A DNA stretch of 12,166 nucleotides, from contig CAJJIY010000039.1 in NCBI GenBank assembly GCA_905187695.1, forward strand, positions 1-12,166. The letters are read 5' to 3'. Under the pieces are notes generated by a model that saw only the letters and a program-made list of their open reading frames with translations, was not told the DNA's origin and searched no databases. Positions 6,339-12,166 of the stretch are shown in pieces (the first letter of the stretch is position 1; each line of letters starts with the position of its first letter). A program made the position numbers and the translations under genes. This DNA is from an uncultured Eubacteriales bacterium. Its GTDB lineage: Bacteria > Bacillota > Clostridia > Oscillospirales > CAG-272.

Positions 6339-7550
6339 TCAGCGCCCGAACAGCCGTTGCCAGAAATGTTTTTTCGGGCGCGCCGGCACGCTTTCCGCCG
6401 GCAAGAGCGGCACGCGGGAGAGTTCTTCCTCTCCCATCCGGTAAACGACCCAGCCGACCGGTTTTCCGGCTTCCACCCCCGCAAAGAGAAAGCGCGGGGC
6501 TTCTACCGTGAGCGAAACGGGGGGATGGTTCCGGGCGAGCGTCCGGGGCGCAGGCGCCTCGGCGCGGACGGTCACGCTTTCACTCTGACCCCCGACCACC
6601 GGGAGCGAAAAAGAAAGCGCGCCGGGATCAAAGGCCTCATATTCCGAAAAGGCCCAGTCGTAAAGCGCGGCGTGGTCGCGCCAGTCGTTGCCGTCCGAAA
6701 GGGTCACGGCCACCAGCAGGAGACCGTTTTTTCTGGCGGCGCTGACCAGACAGCGCCCGGCCGTTTTGGTAAAGCCTGTTTTCACGCCGACAGCGCCTTC
6801 ATAACTTGAAAGCAGGCGGTTGTGATTGAGAAACAGCCGGGTGGCGTCGGTGCCCTGTTGCGGGGCGCTGTAGCGCCGGGTGGCCACGATCTCGGCAAAG
6901 GTGGGATGGCCGAGAGCGGCCGCGGCCAGACGGCAAAGGTCGTGCGCGGTTGTGTAGTGGTCGGGGTCGGGCAGTCCGTGCGGGTTTTTGAAATGCGTGT
7001 CGGCCAGCCCCAGTTCGGCCGCCTTTTCATTCATCAGGCCGGCAAAGGCCTCAATGCTTCCCGCGCAATGGATAGCCAGCGTCGCGGCCGCATCGTTGGC
7101 AGAGGAGAGGAGCAGCGCGTAAAGCAGCGTGCGCACGGTCATTTTTTCTCCCGCAAAAAGGTAGACGGATGAGCCCTCCACGCCCACCGCCTCCGGCGGA
7201 ACCGTAACGGTTTCCTCCAGGTCACAGCGCGAGAGGATTACCAGCGCTGTCATGATTTTGGTGGTGCTGGCCATCGGACGGCGGGCGTCGGCATCGTGCT
7301 CCGAAAGAAAAAGGCCGTCCGCCGGATCGAAAAGCGCCATGGAGGCGGCCGATGTGGCAGGCGGACTTTGCCGCGGCGCAGACAGCGTGCGGGGCAGTTC
7401 CTTTGTTTGCTCCCCGCAAAGCGTGGGGGAGAGCACCGCGGAAAAGCCCGGAGATCCGCTGGCCGCCCGGCGGCTTTGCCGCACCGACAGGGCGGGGAAG
7501 GTCAGCAGGGGGAGCAGAAAAAGCGTGCACAGGCGCAGACAAAAACGCAT
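6339..7550 (-). CDS. dacB: D-alanyl-D-alanine carboxypeptidase, DacB/DacF type (penicillin-binding protein)
   Basis: A 403-residue serine peptidase that removes the terminal D-Ala from peptidoglycan stem peptides outside the membrane. Residues 1-21 form a signal peptide. The three active-site motifs are present: SxxK as S95-TTK98, SxN as S150-A-N152 and KTG at 257-259. A family-typical C-terminal beta domain follows (about 310-385), ending in a basic amphipathic helix (KKHFWQRLFGR) that should anchor it to the membrane. Blocks such as VEGSSVYLFAGEKMTV look closest to the DacB type, and the place between scpB/ytfJ and rluB also fits dacB, a cortex-modifying enzyme in Bacillus. The start at 7550 is chosen because AAGGAAGG lies 7 bases upstream; an ATG at 7607 would translate through that site. 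The leader is a long inverted repeat. Confidence 0.93.
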   Translation of the reverse strand: MRFCLRLCTLFLLPLLTFPALSVRQSRRAASGSPGFSAVLSPTLCGEQTKELPRTLSAPRQSPPATSAASMALFDPADGLFLSEHDADARRPMASTTKIMTALVILSRCDLEETVTVPPEAVGVEGSSVYLFAGEKMTVRTLLYALLLSSANDAAATLAIHCAGSIEAFAGLMNEKAAELGLADTHFKNPHGLPDPDHYTTAHDLCRLAAAALGHPTFAEIVATRRYSAPQQGTDATRLFLNHNRLLSSYEGAVGVKTGFTKTAGRCLVSAARKNGLLLVAVTLSDGNDWRDHAALYDWAFSEYEAFDPGALSFSLPVVGGQSESVTVRAEAPAPRTLARNHPPVSLTVEAPRFLFAGVEAGKPVGWVVYRMGEEELSRVPLLPAESVPARPKKHFWQRLFGR

Positions 7551-7557
7551 GGCAATT

Positions 7558-7727
7558 CCTTCCTTTATATAATGAAGTAAAAAAGACGCACGGGCCAAAA
7601 GATCCAACGCCGCGCGGCGGGTCGCGTTTTTGGCCGGATCCTGACCGGTGCCCGCCCAGCGGGATTCCGTGCGGAGCCCGCCGCACGGAACCTTCTGGTG
7701 CGTCTTTCTCCCTCATTATATGGAAGG
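7558..7727 (-). ncRNA. Candidate structured RNA element in the dacB leader (long imperfect inverted repeat)
   Basis: Arms at 7567-7591 and 7698-7721 are inverted copies (read ATATAATGAAGTAAAAAAGA and ATATAATGAGGGAGAAAGAC from the two ends, each continuing to GCAC). As minus-strand RNA they give a stem of about 24 bp with one mismatch, a few G-U pairs and one bulged base. The stem can extend outward: CCUUCC (7722-7727) complements GGAAGG (7558-7563), the dacB ribosome binding site, leaving a bulge of three A. Inside are a perfect 10-bp hairpin (7665-7690), a 5-bp hairpin (7651-7663), and GGCCAAAA and UUUUGGCC boxes interleaved with GGAUCC/GGAUC, which could fold as a pseudoknot or as alternatives. 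I recognise no known riboswitch class. It may be a cis-regulatory RNA, a processed RNA, or a small non-autonomous mobile element. Confidence 0.5.
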
Positions 7728-7738
7728 GTTGGCCGCGC

Positions 7739-8293
7739 TTATGCCTTTTTGCTGTTTTCGGCTGCTTTTTCGGCACATTCGGCGGCTTTTTTTGCCTCAT
7801 CGGCCGCACATTCGGCGGCGGCCACCGCCACATCGGCTTCGTTTTGCATTTTCTCTACCGTGCGGCTGGCTTCCCGGCTCACTTTTTCCACCGGGTCATC
7901 CTCTTCGTCCTTTTTCTTTTTGCGGCCGAAGAGCGATTTGATCTTGCCGAAAAGATCGGGCGCGGATTCCACCATCCGGGTGATCTTTTCCAGCGTGTCG
8001 CTTTCTCCGTTTCCGCCCAGCGGCAGGATCGAGGCCTCGCCCGCCGCGTTGACGGCAATGAAGCAGACCGGCTGAACCGTCAGACCGGTTCCGCCGCCGC
8101 CCGCAAAATTGGGACGCGCGGTGTAGTCGGCACCGCCCGCGGCATAGCCGACCGAGACCTTGGAGATCGGGATGATGGTGGTGCCGGCGGGGGTGGAGAT
8201 CGGCGTGCCGACCACCGTGTTGGCGTCCACCATGGCGCGGATGTTTTCCAGCGAGGCGCGAATCATCTCTTCCAGTTTGTTTTCGTTAGCCAT
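7739..8293 (-). CDS. ytfJ: YtfJ/GerW-family sporulation protein with Ala/Glu/Lys-rich tail
   Basis: A 184-residue protein of the YtfJ (GerW) family, made during sporulation in Bacillus and linked to germination. Its biochemical role is unknown. The family core spans about residues 5-125: an N-terminal helix NKLEEMIRASLENIRAMVDA, then VVGTPISTPAGTTIIPIS (27-44), a Gly/Ala-rich segment AAGGADYTARPNFAGGGGTG (51-70) and a C-terminal helical part. After a KKKKDEEDD hinge, residues 135-184 form an alanine, glutamate and lysine-rich helical tail with recurring AAEC and AEKAAE units; as I recall, Bacillus YtfJ is only about 150 residues. The start at 8293 follows AAGGAAGGA and overlaps the upstream ytfI stop codon by 8 bp, so the pair is probably translationally coupled, as ytfI-ytfJ are neighbours in Bacillus. 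Confidence 0.9.
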   Translation of the reverse strand: MANENKLEEMIRASLENIRAMVDANTVVGTPISTPAGTTIIPISKVSVGYAAGGADYTARPNFAGGGGTGLTVQPVCFIAVNAAGEASILPLGGNGESDTLEKITRMVESAPDLFGKIKSLFGRKKKKDEEDDPVEKVSREASRTVEKMQNEADVAVAAAECAADEAKKAAECAEKAAENSKKA

Positions 8294-8951
8294 TGGCTTC
8301 CTTCCTTTCTTGCGGCAGCGCCGCAGGGGATTTTCCGGTTTTCTTGCCGGATCCCAGTTTGACTTTGACATAGGCGATGGCCACCGAGAAGAGGATGGCC
8401 AGAGCGCCGAAGACGCTAAGCGAGAGGACGATTTTCAGATCGGCCTTGGTTTTCTCCCCGGTAAAGTCCGGAAAGACCGCCACATCGCCGGGCGGCGCTT
8501 TGAGGTTAAAGGCACGATCCAGGAGCGCGAGCAGTCCGGAAAGAGCCGCGGATACCGCGCCGTAGAGCACGGCGGTAGAGGCCGCGTCTCCCGTGGCCAC
8601 CGAAATGTGCGCCCGCACGGCGCGCAGATGCAGATAACGCCGTGTGCGCCGCAAAAGCGCCGCCAGCAGTGCCCGCACGAGCCGGATCTTTTCAGGCAGG
8701 GATTTTTTTGGTTTTCGGGAGTCCTCTTTGCGCTTTTTCTTGGATTTTCTTCGCTTTTTTTCCTTTTTTTCTTCTTTTTCTTTCGGGAGTTTCGGCTTTT
8801 TTCGCCGCGGATAAAGGACAATCGGGAAGCAGAGCACCCAGGTCGTCACCCGCACTTCCTCCCGGCAGGTAAAGACCAACCGGACGCGGAAAAGCAAAAG
8901 GAGCAGAAGAAAAGCGAGCGCCGACAGGATCACAATCAGCGCGGTGGGCAT
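8286..8951 (-). CDS. ytfI: DUF2953 membrane protein (YtfI-like)
   Basis: A 221-residue protein. Residues 4-21 form a strongly hydrophobic N-terminal helix, likely a membrane anchor. A Lys/Arg/Glu-rich, probably disordered stretch (49-87) follows, then the DUF2953 part (about 105-198) with a second hydrophobic segment FGALAILFSVAIAYVKV (181-197). The function is unknown. Assignment rests on the domain layout (short TM, charged linker, HISVATGDAASTAVLYG block) and on the tight link to ytfJ, the usual partner of this family. The start at 8951 is preferred because AAGGAGGAG ends about 5 bases upstream; the ATG at 8969 would translate through it. The charged linker is encoded by purine-rich DNA with two runs of seven A. 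Confidence 0.85.
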   Translation of the reverse strand: MPTALIVILSALAFLLLLLLFRVRLVFTCREEVRVTTWVLCFPIVLYPRRKKPKLPKEKEEKKEKKRRKSKKKRKEDSRKPKKSLPEKIRLVRALLAALLRRTRRYLHLRAVRAHISVATGDAASTAVLYGAVSAALSGLLALLDRAFNLKAPPGDVAVFPDFTGEKTKADLKIVLSLSVFGALAILFSVAIAYVKVKLGSGKKTGKSPAALPQERKEANG

Positions 8952-9042
8952 ATTTTCTCCTCCTTTCAAGGGTGTTTTCCGGGCGCGGATTTTTTGGGGG
9001 ACGCGCCGGGCGTTCCGGTCTTAACCGGGCGCTCCGGACGGT

Positions 9043-9774
9043 TCAGGATTCTTTGGCGGGTTCTGCTTTGGCGGCCTCCCGGCCGGTCTCGTCCGGGTTG
9101 GCGGTCTCGTCGGCCGCGCCCGCGTCTGCCAGCGCAATGGCCAACTGTTCGCCGTCTTTGCTCTCGGGCAGGCGGATCTCGGTCTTGGGGAGCTCGGAAA
9201 GCGAGGAAAGGCCGAAGACCCGCAGGAATTTGTCGGTCGTGCCGTAGAGCATCGGCCGGCCGGGGGCGTCCAGCCGTCCCTTCGGGCCGATGAGTTCCTT
9301 ATCAATGAGCGAGCTGACGGCATAGTTGCTGTCCACGCCGCGCACCGCGTCGATAAAGGCGCGCGTCACCGGCTGATTGTAGGCGACAATGGCCAGCACT
9401 TCCATAGAGGAAGAGGAGAGGTTTCCGCCCCGGCGGATGCCCAGCGCCGCGCGGATGTAGGCGCCGTACTGGTCCTTGGTGCAGAACTGGCAGGCGTCCG
9501 GGAGGCGCAGCAACAGAAAGCCGCGGTCCTCGTTTTCATAGTGTTTGGCAATCCGGGCCACCAGTTGTTTGATCTCCCGGAGCCCCAGGCCGATGACATC
9601 GCACAGCTTTTGATAGGGAACGGGATAGCCCGCCGCAAAGACGATGGCCTCGATGCAGGCTTCCACATTTTTGATCGGCGCCAGTTCGTCCGCGCCGGGT
9701 TTCAGTTCGGTCAGTTTTTTTTCTTCCGGGTTTTCGGGTTCTTTCCCGGTGTCTTTTTCTTTTTCGGCGGCCAT
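9043..9774 (-). CDS. scpB: ScpB, segregation and condensation protein B
   Basis: A 243-residue winged-helix protein that, with ScpA, joins SMC to form the bacterial condensin, which compacts and separates chromosomes. After a charged N-terminal extension (1-35) come the two winged-helix domains: EACIEAIVFAAGYPVPYQKL (38-57), the highly conserved SSMEVLAIVAYNQPVTRAFI (122-141) and GRPMLYGTTDKFLRVFGL (172-189). The last 40 residues or so are Ala/Glu/Asp-rich and probably disordered. The ATG lies three bases after the scpA stop codon, with GGAAGGA inside the end of scpA, so the pair is co-transcribed and likely coupled. Confidence 0.96.
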   Translation of the reverse strand: MAAEKEKDTGKEPENPEEKKLTELKPGADELAPIKNVEACIEAIVFAAGYPVPYQKLCDVIGLGLREIKQLVARIAKHYENEDRGFLLLRLPDACQFCTKDQYGAYIRAALGIRRGGNLSSSSMEVLAIVAYNQPVTRAFIDAVRGVDSNYAVSSLIDKELIGPKGRLDAPGRPMLYGTTDKFLRVFGLSSLSELPKTEIRLPESKDGEQLAIALADAGAADETANPDETGREAAKAEPAKES

Positions 9775-9777
9775 TTG

Positions 9778-10689
9778 TTATTCCTTCCTGTCGTTTTCTT
9801 CTTCCAGAAGCGCCGCTTCTTCCAGTCGCGCTTCTTCTGCCTCGCTGTCGGCTTCTTCCGCTGCCAGCGCTTCTTCTTTTTGGCGGGCGTCCTTGCCGGC
9901 GGCCGTTTCGGCCGGGGCGGCAAAGTCGGCCTCCGGATCCATCTCCTTGTCGGCCGGCGCGTCCGGATTCAGAAAGAAGCGGGTGCTTTCGTCTCCCACC
10001 GAGTTTTCGTCCAGTTCGGGTTCTTCCATCAGGATCTTCTGCACCTTGATCAGCTCCAGCACGCCCATGAAGGCGGCGATGAGGTCGGGCAGGGTGGGCT
10101 CGTCCCGCAGGATTTCGCGCAGGGTGGCCGTTCCTTTCGCGCCGAGCAGATCCAGGATCAGCACAATCTTGCCCTCAACCGGGATGATCGGCTTACTGAT
10201 CATCGGCGTAAAGTTGGTCTTGGCCTTTTCCATCGAATCCTGATAGGCATTGACGCGCCGCACACCGGCCAGCAGATCGGTCAGGGTCTGGTCGCAGACA
10301 TAGGTGCGGTCGGGCGCGATCTCGTCGGTGTCCTTGACCATCCGGTTGCCGTATTTGGCAAACAGGGCGGCCAGGAGCGGCATGGCCTCTTTGGATTGCT
10401 GGTGGCGCACCAGGATATCCGAAAGATCAAAGCGCGGCGGCTTTTCTCCCTCCTCCTCGTGCGGGATGAGCATGGCGCTCTTCCAGACCATCAGCTGGCT
10501 GGCCATGTTGAGAAATTCGGTGGCAATCTCCATGTCCATGGCCTTGGCTTCGGCCAGGAACTCCAGGTACTGGTCGCAGATGAGAGCAATGGGAATGTCC
10601 AGAATATTCAGTTTGTTTTTTTCGATCAGCGCAATGAGCAGGTCCAGCGGCCCTTCAAAGTCGCTTAATTTATAGGTCATGTTTTCCAT
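9778..10689 (-). CDS. scpA: ScpA, segregation and condensation protein A (kleisin)
   Basis: A 303-residue kleisin that bridges the SMC heads and binds ScpB. The N-terminal domain has the family hallmark YKLSDFEGPLDLLIALIEKN (6-25), then LNILDIPIALICDQYLEFL and ATEFLNMASQLMVWKSAMLI (56-75). The middle part is less conserved, and a winged-helix region (about 173-222, including VLELIKVQKI) should contact the SMC head. The family is usually about 230-260 residues; here residues 225-303 add a long Glu/Ala-rich tail. The start at 10689 is chosen from AAAGGAG 8 bases upstream; the longer ORF beginning at 10770 overlaps the protease gene in another frame. It lies 13 bp after the M50 protease gene. 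Confidence 0.95.
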   Translation of the reverse strand: MENMTYKLSDFEGPLDLLIALIEKNKLNILDIPIALICDQYLEFLAEAKAMDMEIATEFLNMASQLMVWKSAMLIPHEEEGEKPPRFDLSDILVRHQQSKEAMPLLAALFAKYGNRMVKDTDEIAPDRTYVCDQTLTDLLAGVRRVNAYQDSMEKAKTNFTPMISKPIIPVEGKIVLILDLLGAKGTATLREILRDEPTLPDLIAAFMGVLELIKVQKILMEEPELDENSVGDESTRFFLNPDAPADKEMDPEADFAAPAETAAGKDARQKEEALAAEEADSEAEEARLEEAALLEEENDRKE

Positions 10690-10702
10690 GGGGAAAACTC
10701 CT

Positions 10703-11401
10703 TTACGAAATGAGGAATCCCGACATCCCGAAGAGCCGGAAAAGGAGCAGCAGCAGTTTGTCCGTGACAAACGAAATGAGCCACGAAAGAGGACCCAGCA
10801 GGAGTAAGAGCGTCACCACCAGCACGATCTGCCGTTCATAGCGCGCAATCCTGAAAGTGAGCCGGGGCGGCAGGAGCGGCAGGAGAATGCGCGAGCCGTC
10901 CAGCGGCGGCACGGGCAGGAGGTTGAAGATTGCCAGCGTCAGGTTCATATAAACGCCGTAGTAAAAAAGAAGCGTGAGAAAGTAAACGGCATTGACCGCC
11001 GTTTCGTTTGTCAGGTTCAGCTGCCAGAGGAATCCATAGCAAAGAAAGCGCATGAAACACAGCGAAACGACCGAAAGAAGCAGATTGGCAAGCGGTCCGG
11101 CCAGCGCCGTCACGGCAATGCCGAGACGCGGCTTTCTGAAATTCCGCGAGTCCACCGGCACGGGGTTGGCCCAGCCGAACCCGCAAAAGAGCATACACAG
11201 CGTGCCCATCGGATTCAGGTGTTTCAGGGGGTTCAGGGTCATGCGGCCGAAGTTGCGCGCGGTGGGGTCGCCCATGAGATAGGCCGCCGCAGCGTGCGCG
11301 GCCTCGTGCGCGGAGAGCGAGAAAAGCAACACCGGCAGTGTCAGGAGCAGGCTGACGACATAAGAGCCGAGACTGCCGCCGGAGAGTAGATATCGGAACA
11401 T
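10703..11401 (-). CDS. M50 (site-2-type) membrane zinc metalloprotease
   Basis: A 232-residue, strongly hydrophobic protein with about five to six membrane segments. The zinc motif HEAAH (H32, E33, H36) lies in the first helices, and the third ligand motif PPLDGS (165-170, D168) in a later one; together they define the site-2 protease family, which cuts substrates within the membrane. The YLMGDPTARNFGRMTLNPLK stretch is typical of the small M50 proteins often found beside scpA in Firmicutes. The substrate is unknown. It is not evidently SpoIVFB, which has a different context. AAAGGAG lies 5 bases before the ATG. No terminator is visible in the 69-bp gap from engB, so the two are probably co-transcribed. 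Confidence 0.92.
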   Translation of the reverse strand: MFRYLLSGGSLGSYVVSLLLTLPVLLFSLSAHEAAHAAAAYLMGDPTARNFGRMTLNPLKHLNPMGTLCMLFCGFGWANPVPVDSRNFRKPRLGIAVTALAGPLANLLLSVVSLCFMRFLCYGFLWQLNLTNETAVNAVYFLTLLFYYGVYMNLTLAIFNLLPVPPLDGSRILLPLLPPRLTFRIARYERQIVLVVTLLLLLGPLSWLISFVTDKLLLLLFRLFGMSGFLIS

Positions 11402-11470
11402 AAGCGCTCCTTTCTTTTTTGAAATTTTGGAGGGGGCGCGGGGAAAAGCGGCCGTTTGTCTGCCGCAGGG

Positions 11471-12073
11471 TCAGAGCACGCCCAGCACGGCCCGGAGCAC
11501 TTCGGTCTTTCCCTCGCCGCTCAGTGCGGAGAAGGGGAAAATGTCGGTTCCCGGCGGCAAGAGCGGATGGGCGCGCAGGGAGGCAAGCGCCCTTTCCCGG
11601 TCGGTTTTGTTCAGCTTGTCGGTCTTGGTGGCGACCACGGCAAAGGGCAGGCCGGTCTCCCGGAGATAGGAGATCATGGTCTCGTCATCCCGGGTGGGGC
11701 CCACTTTCAGGTCGATGAGCTGTAATACCAGCGCGATGCGGTCCCGGTTGGGATTTTTGGTGAAATAGCCGTCGGTCACGGCCGCCCATTTTTCCTTTTC
11801 AACGGCCGGCCGCCGGGCAAATCCATAGCCCGGCAGGTCCACTAAAAAGAGTTTGCCGTCCGCCTCGTAAAAATTCACCGTCACGGTCTTTCCGGGGCTG
11901 GCGCTGACGCGCGCCAGCGAGCGCCGGGAGAGCAGGGCGTTGATGAGCGAACTCTTTCCCACATTGGAGCGGCCGGAAAAGGCCACCTGCGGCAATGGAT
12001 CCCGCGGAAATTGGCGCAACTCGCCCGCGCTGATGCGCAGTCTGACATTCTGCCAGTTGATCTCACAGGCCAC
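11471..12073 (-). CDS. engB: EngB/YsxC, ribosome biogenesis GTPase
   Basis: A 200-residue GTPase needed for maturation of the 50S ribosomal subunit. The GTP-binding motifs are all present: G1 GRSNVGKS (34-41), G2 region SPGKTVTVNFY (59-69), G3 DLPGYG (79-84), G4 TKTD (149-152) and G5 SALSG (182-186). Length and motif spacing match the family. I chose the GTG at 12073 because AAAGGAGGA (12083-12091) lies about 10 bases upstream. The longer ATG-start version from 12100 would translate that ribosome binding site (as PKGG) and add nine unlikely residues. It is the first complete gene of the cluster in this window. Confidence 0.95.
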   Translation of the reverse strand: MACEINWQNVRLRISAGELRQFPRDPLPQVAFSGRSNVGKSSLINALLSRRSLARVSASPGKTVTVNFYEADGKLFLVDLPGYGFARRPAVEKEKWAAVTDGYFTKNPNRDRIALVLQLIDLKVGPTRDDETMISYLRETGLPFAVVATKTDKLNKTDRERALASLRAHPLLPPGTDIFPFSALSGEGKTEVLRAVLGVL

Positions 12074-12166
12074 AGCGGTCGCTCCTCCTTTCGGGGGCAT
12101 TTCCGGGGAGCGGGAAGAGCGGCGCTTTTCCGCTGTCGTCTGCGGCCGCCGTGCGCGGCAGTCCGC
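12063..12166 (-). CDS. Possible 3' end of an upstream gene (partial, unidentified)
   Basis: One minus-strand frame is open from the window edge for 33 codons and stops at TGA (12063-12065), 11 bp inside engB. Such a short overlap is usual in clusters like this one. The residues (ending NAPERRSDRCGL) are proline and charge rich and give no family. lon often precedes engB in Firmicutes, which would fit, but the sequence does not show it. The other two frames are also open, so the choice is weak. Confidence 0.25.
   Translation of the reverse strand, partial: GLPRTAAADDSGKAPLFPLPGNAPERRSDRCGL

Noticed and set aside
7568..7573. TATAAT boxes at both ends of the inverted repeat as promoters
   Set aside because: Neither strand has a -35-like hexamer at the right distance; the boxes follow from the repeat itself.
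7567..7721. Small mobile element (MITE) with terminal inverted repeats
   Set aside because: The size and inverted ends would fit, but there is no clear target duplication, no second copy in the window, and the repeat extends exactly onto the dacB ribosome binding site. Kept only as an alternative explanation.
7352..9293. Two overlapping plus-strand open frames opposite dacB, ytfJ, ytfI and scpB
   Set aside because: They cross several gene boundaries and the inverted repeat, overlap each other and give low-complexity translations. They are shadows of the minus-strand genes.
9541..10668. Plus-strand open frame of 375 codons opposite scpA/scpB
   Set aside because: Its Phe-rich start is simply the complement of the Glu/Lys-rich tails, and both minus-strand genes are unmistakable.

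Overview
The window looks like chromosome from a GC-rich, endospore-forming member of the Firmicutes (class Clostridia, possibly the Oscillospirales). The evidence is a clear Spo0A, a YtfJ/GerW-type sporulation protein with its YtfI (DUF2953) partner, a DacB-type carboxypeptidase, a T-box leader, and purine-rich GGAGG ribosome binding sites. All real genes I can support lie on the minus strand, so transcription runs from high to low coordinates. The taxonomic placement is inference from gene content and composition.

Right part (12166 down to 5189): a compact, probably polycistronic cluster. The order of transcription is: possible 3' end of an unknown gene, engB (ribosome-assembly GTPase), an M50 site-2-type membrane protease, scpA, scpB (condensin partners of SMC), ytfI (DUF2953), ytfJ, a D-Ala-D-Ala carboxypeptidase (dacB type), an RsuA/RluB-type pseudouridine synthase, and a small GNAT-like protein. 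Most junctions are overlaps or gaps under 100 bp and no convincing internal terminator is visible. The set covers ribosome maturation, chromosome compaction and wall or spore-cortex remodelling, and partly matches the scpA-scpB-dacB-rluB neighbourhood known in Bacillus. One junction is unusual: the 188-bp ytfJ-dacB gap is filled by a long imperfect inverted repeat. As RNA it would form a structure of about 170 nt whose base pairs with the dacB ribosome binding site.

Middle part (5188 to 4208): spo0A, alone, with its own sigma-A-like promoter and a strong terminator. It is not next to spoIVB here. Its receiver domain keeps the phospho-acceptor Asp and conserved Lys but seems to have lost the usual Thr/Ser and aromatic switch residues.

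Left part (4155 to 1): two single-promoter units. The first encodes a large secreted lipoprotein with metallophosphoesterase, fibronectin-like and LamG-like domains, and ends in a strong terminator. The second has a near-consensus promoter, a T-box riboswitch leader of about 340 nt with a perfect attenuator hairpin, and an AMP-forming acyl-CoA ligase cut by the window edge. A tRNA-sensing leader in front of an acyl/aryl-CoA ligase is uncommon. Together with the ytfJ-dacB structured element, it is the part of the window most worth a second look. No CRISPR array, insertion sequence, rRNA or tRNA gene was seen.
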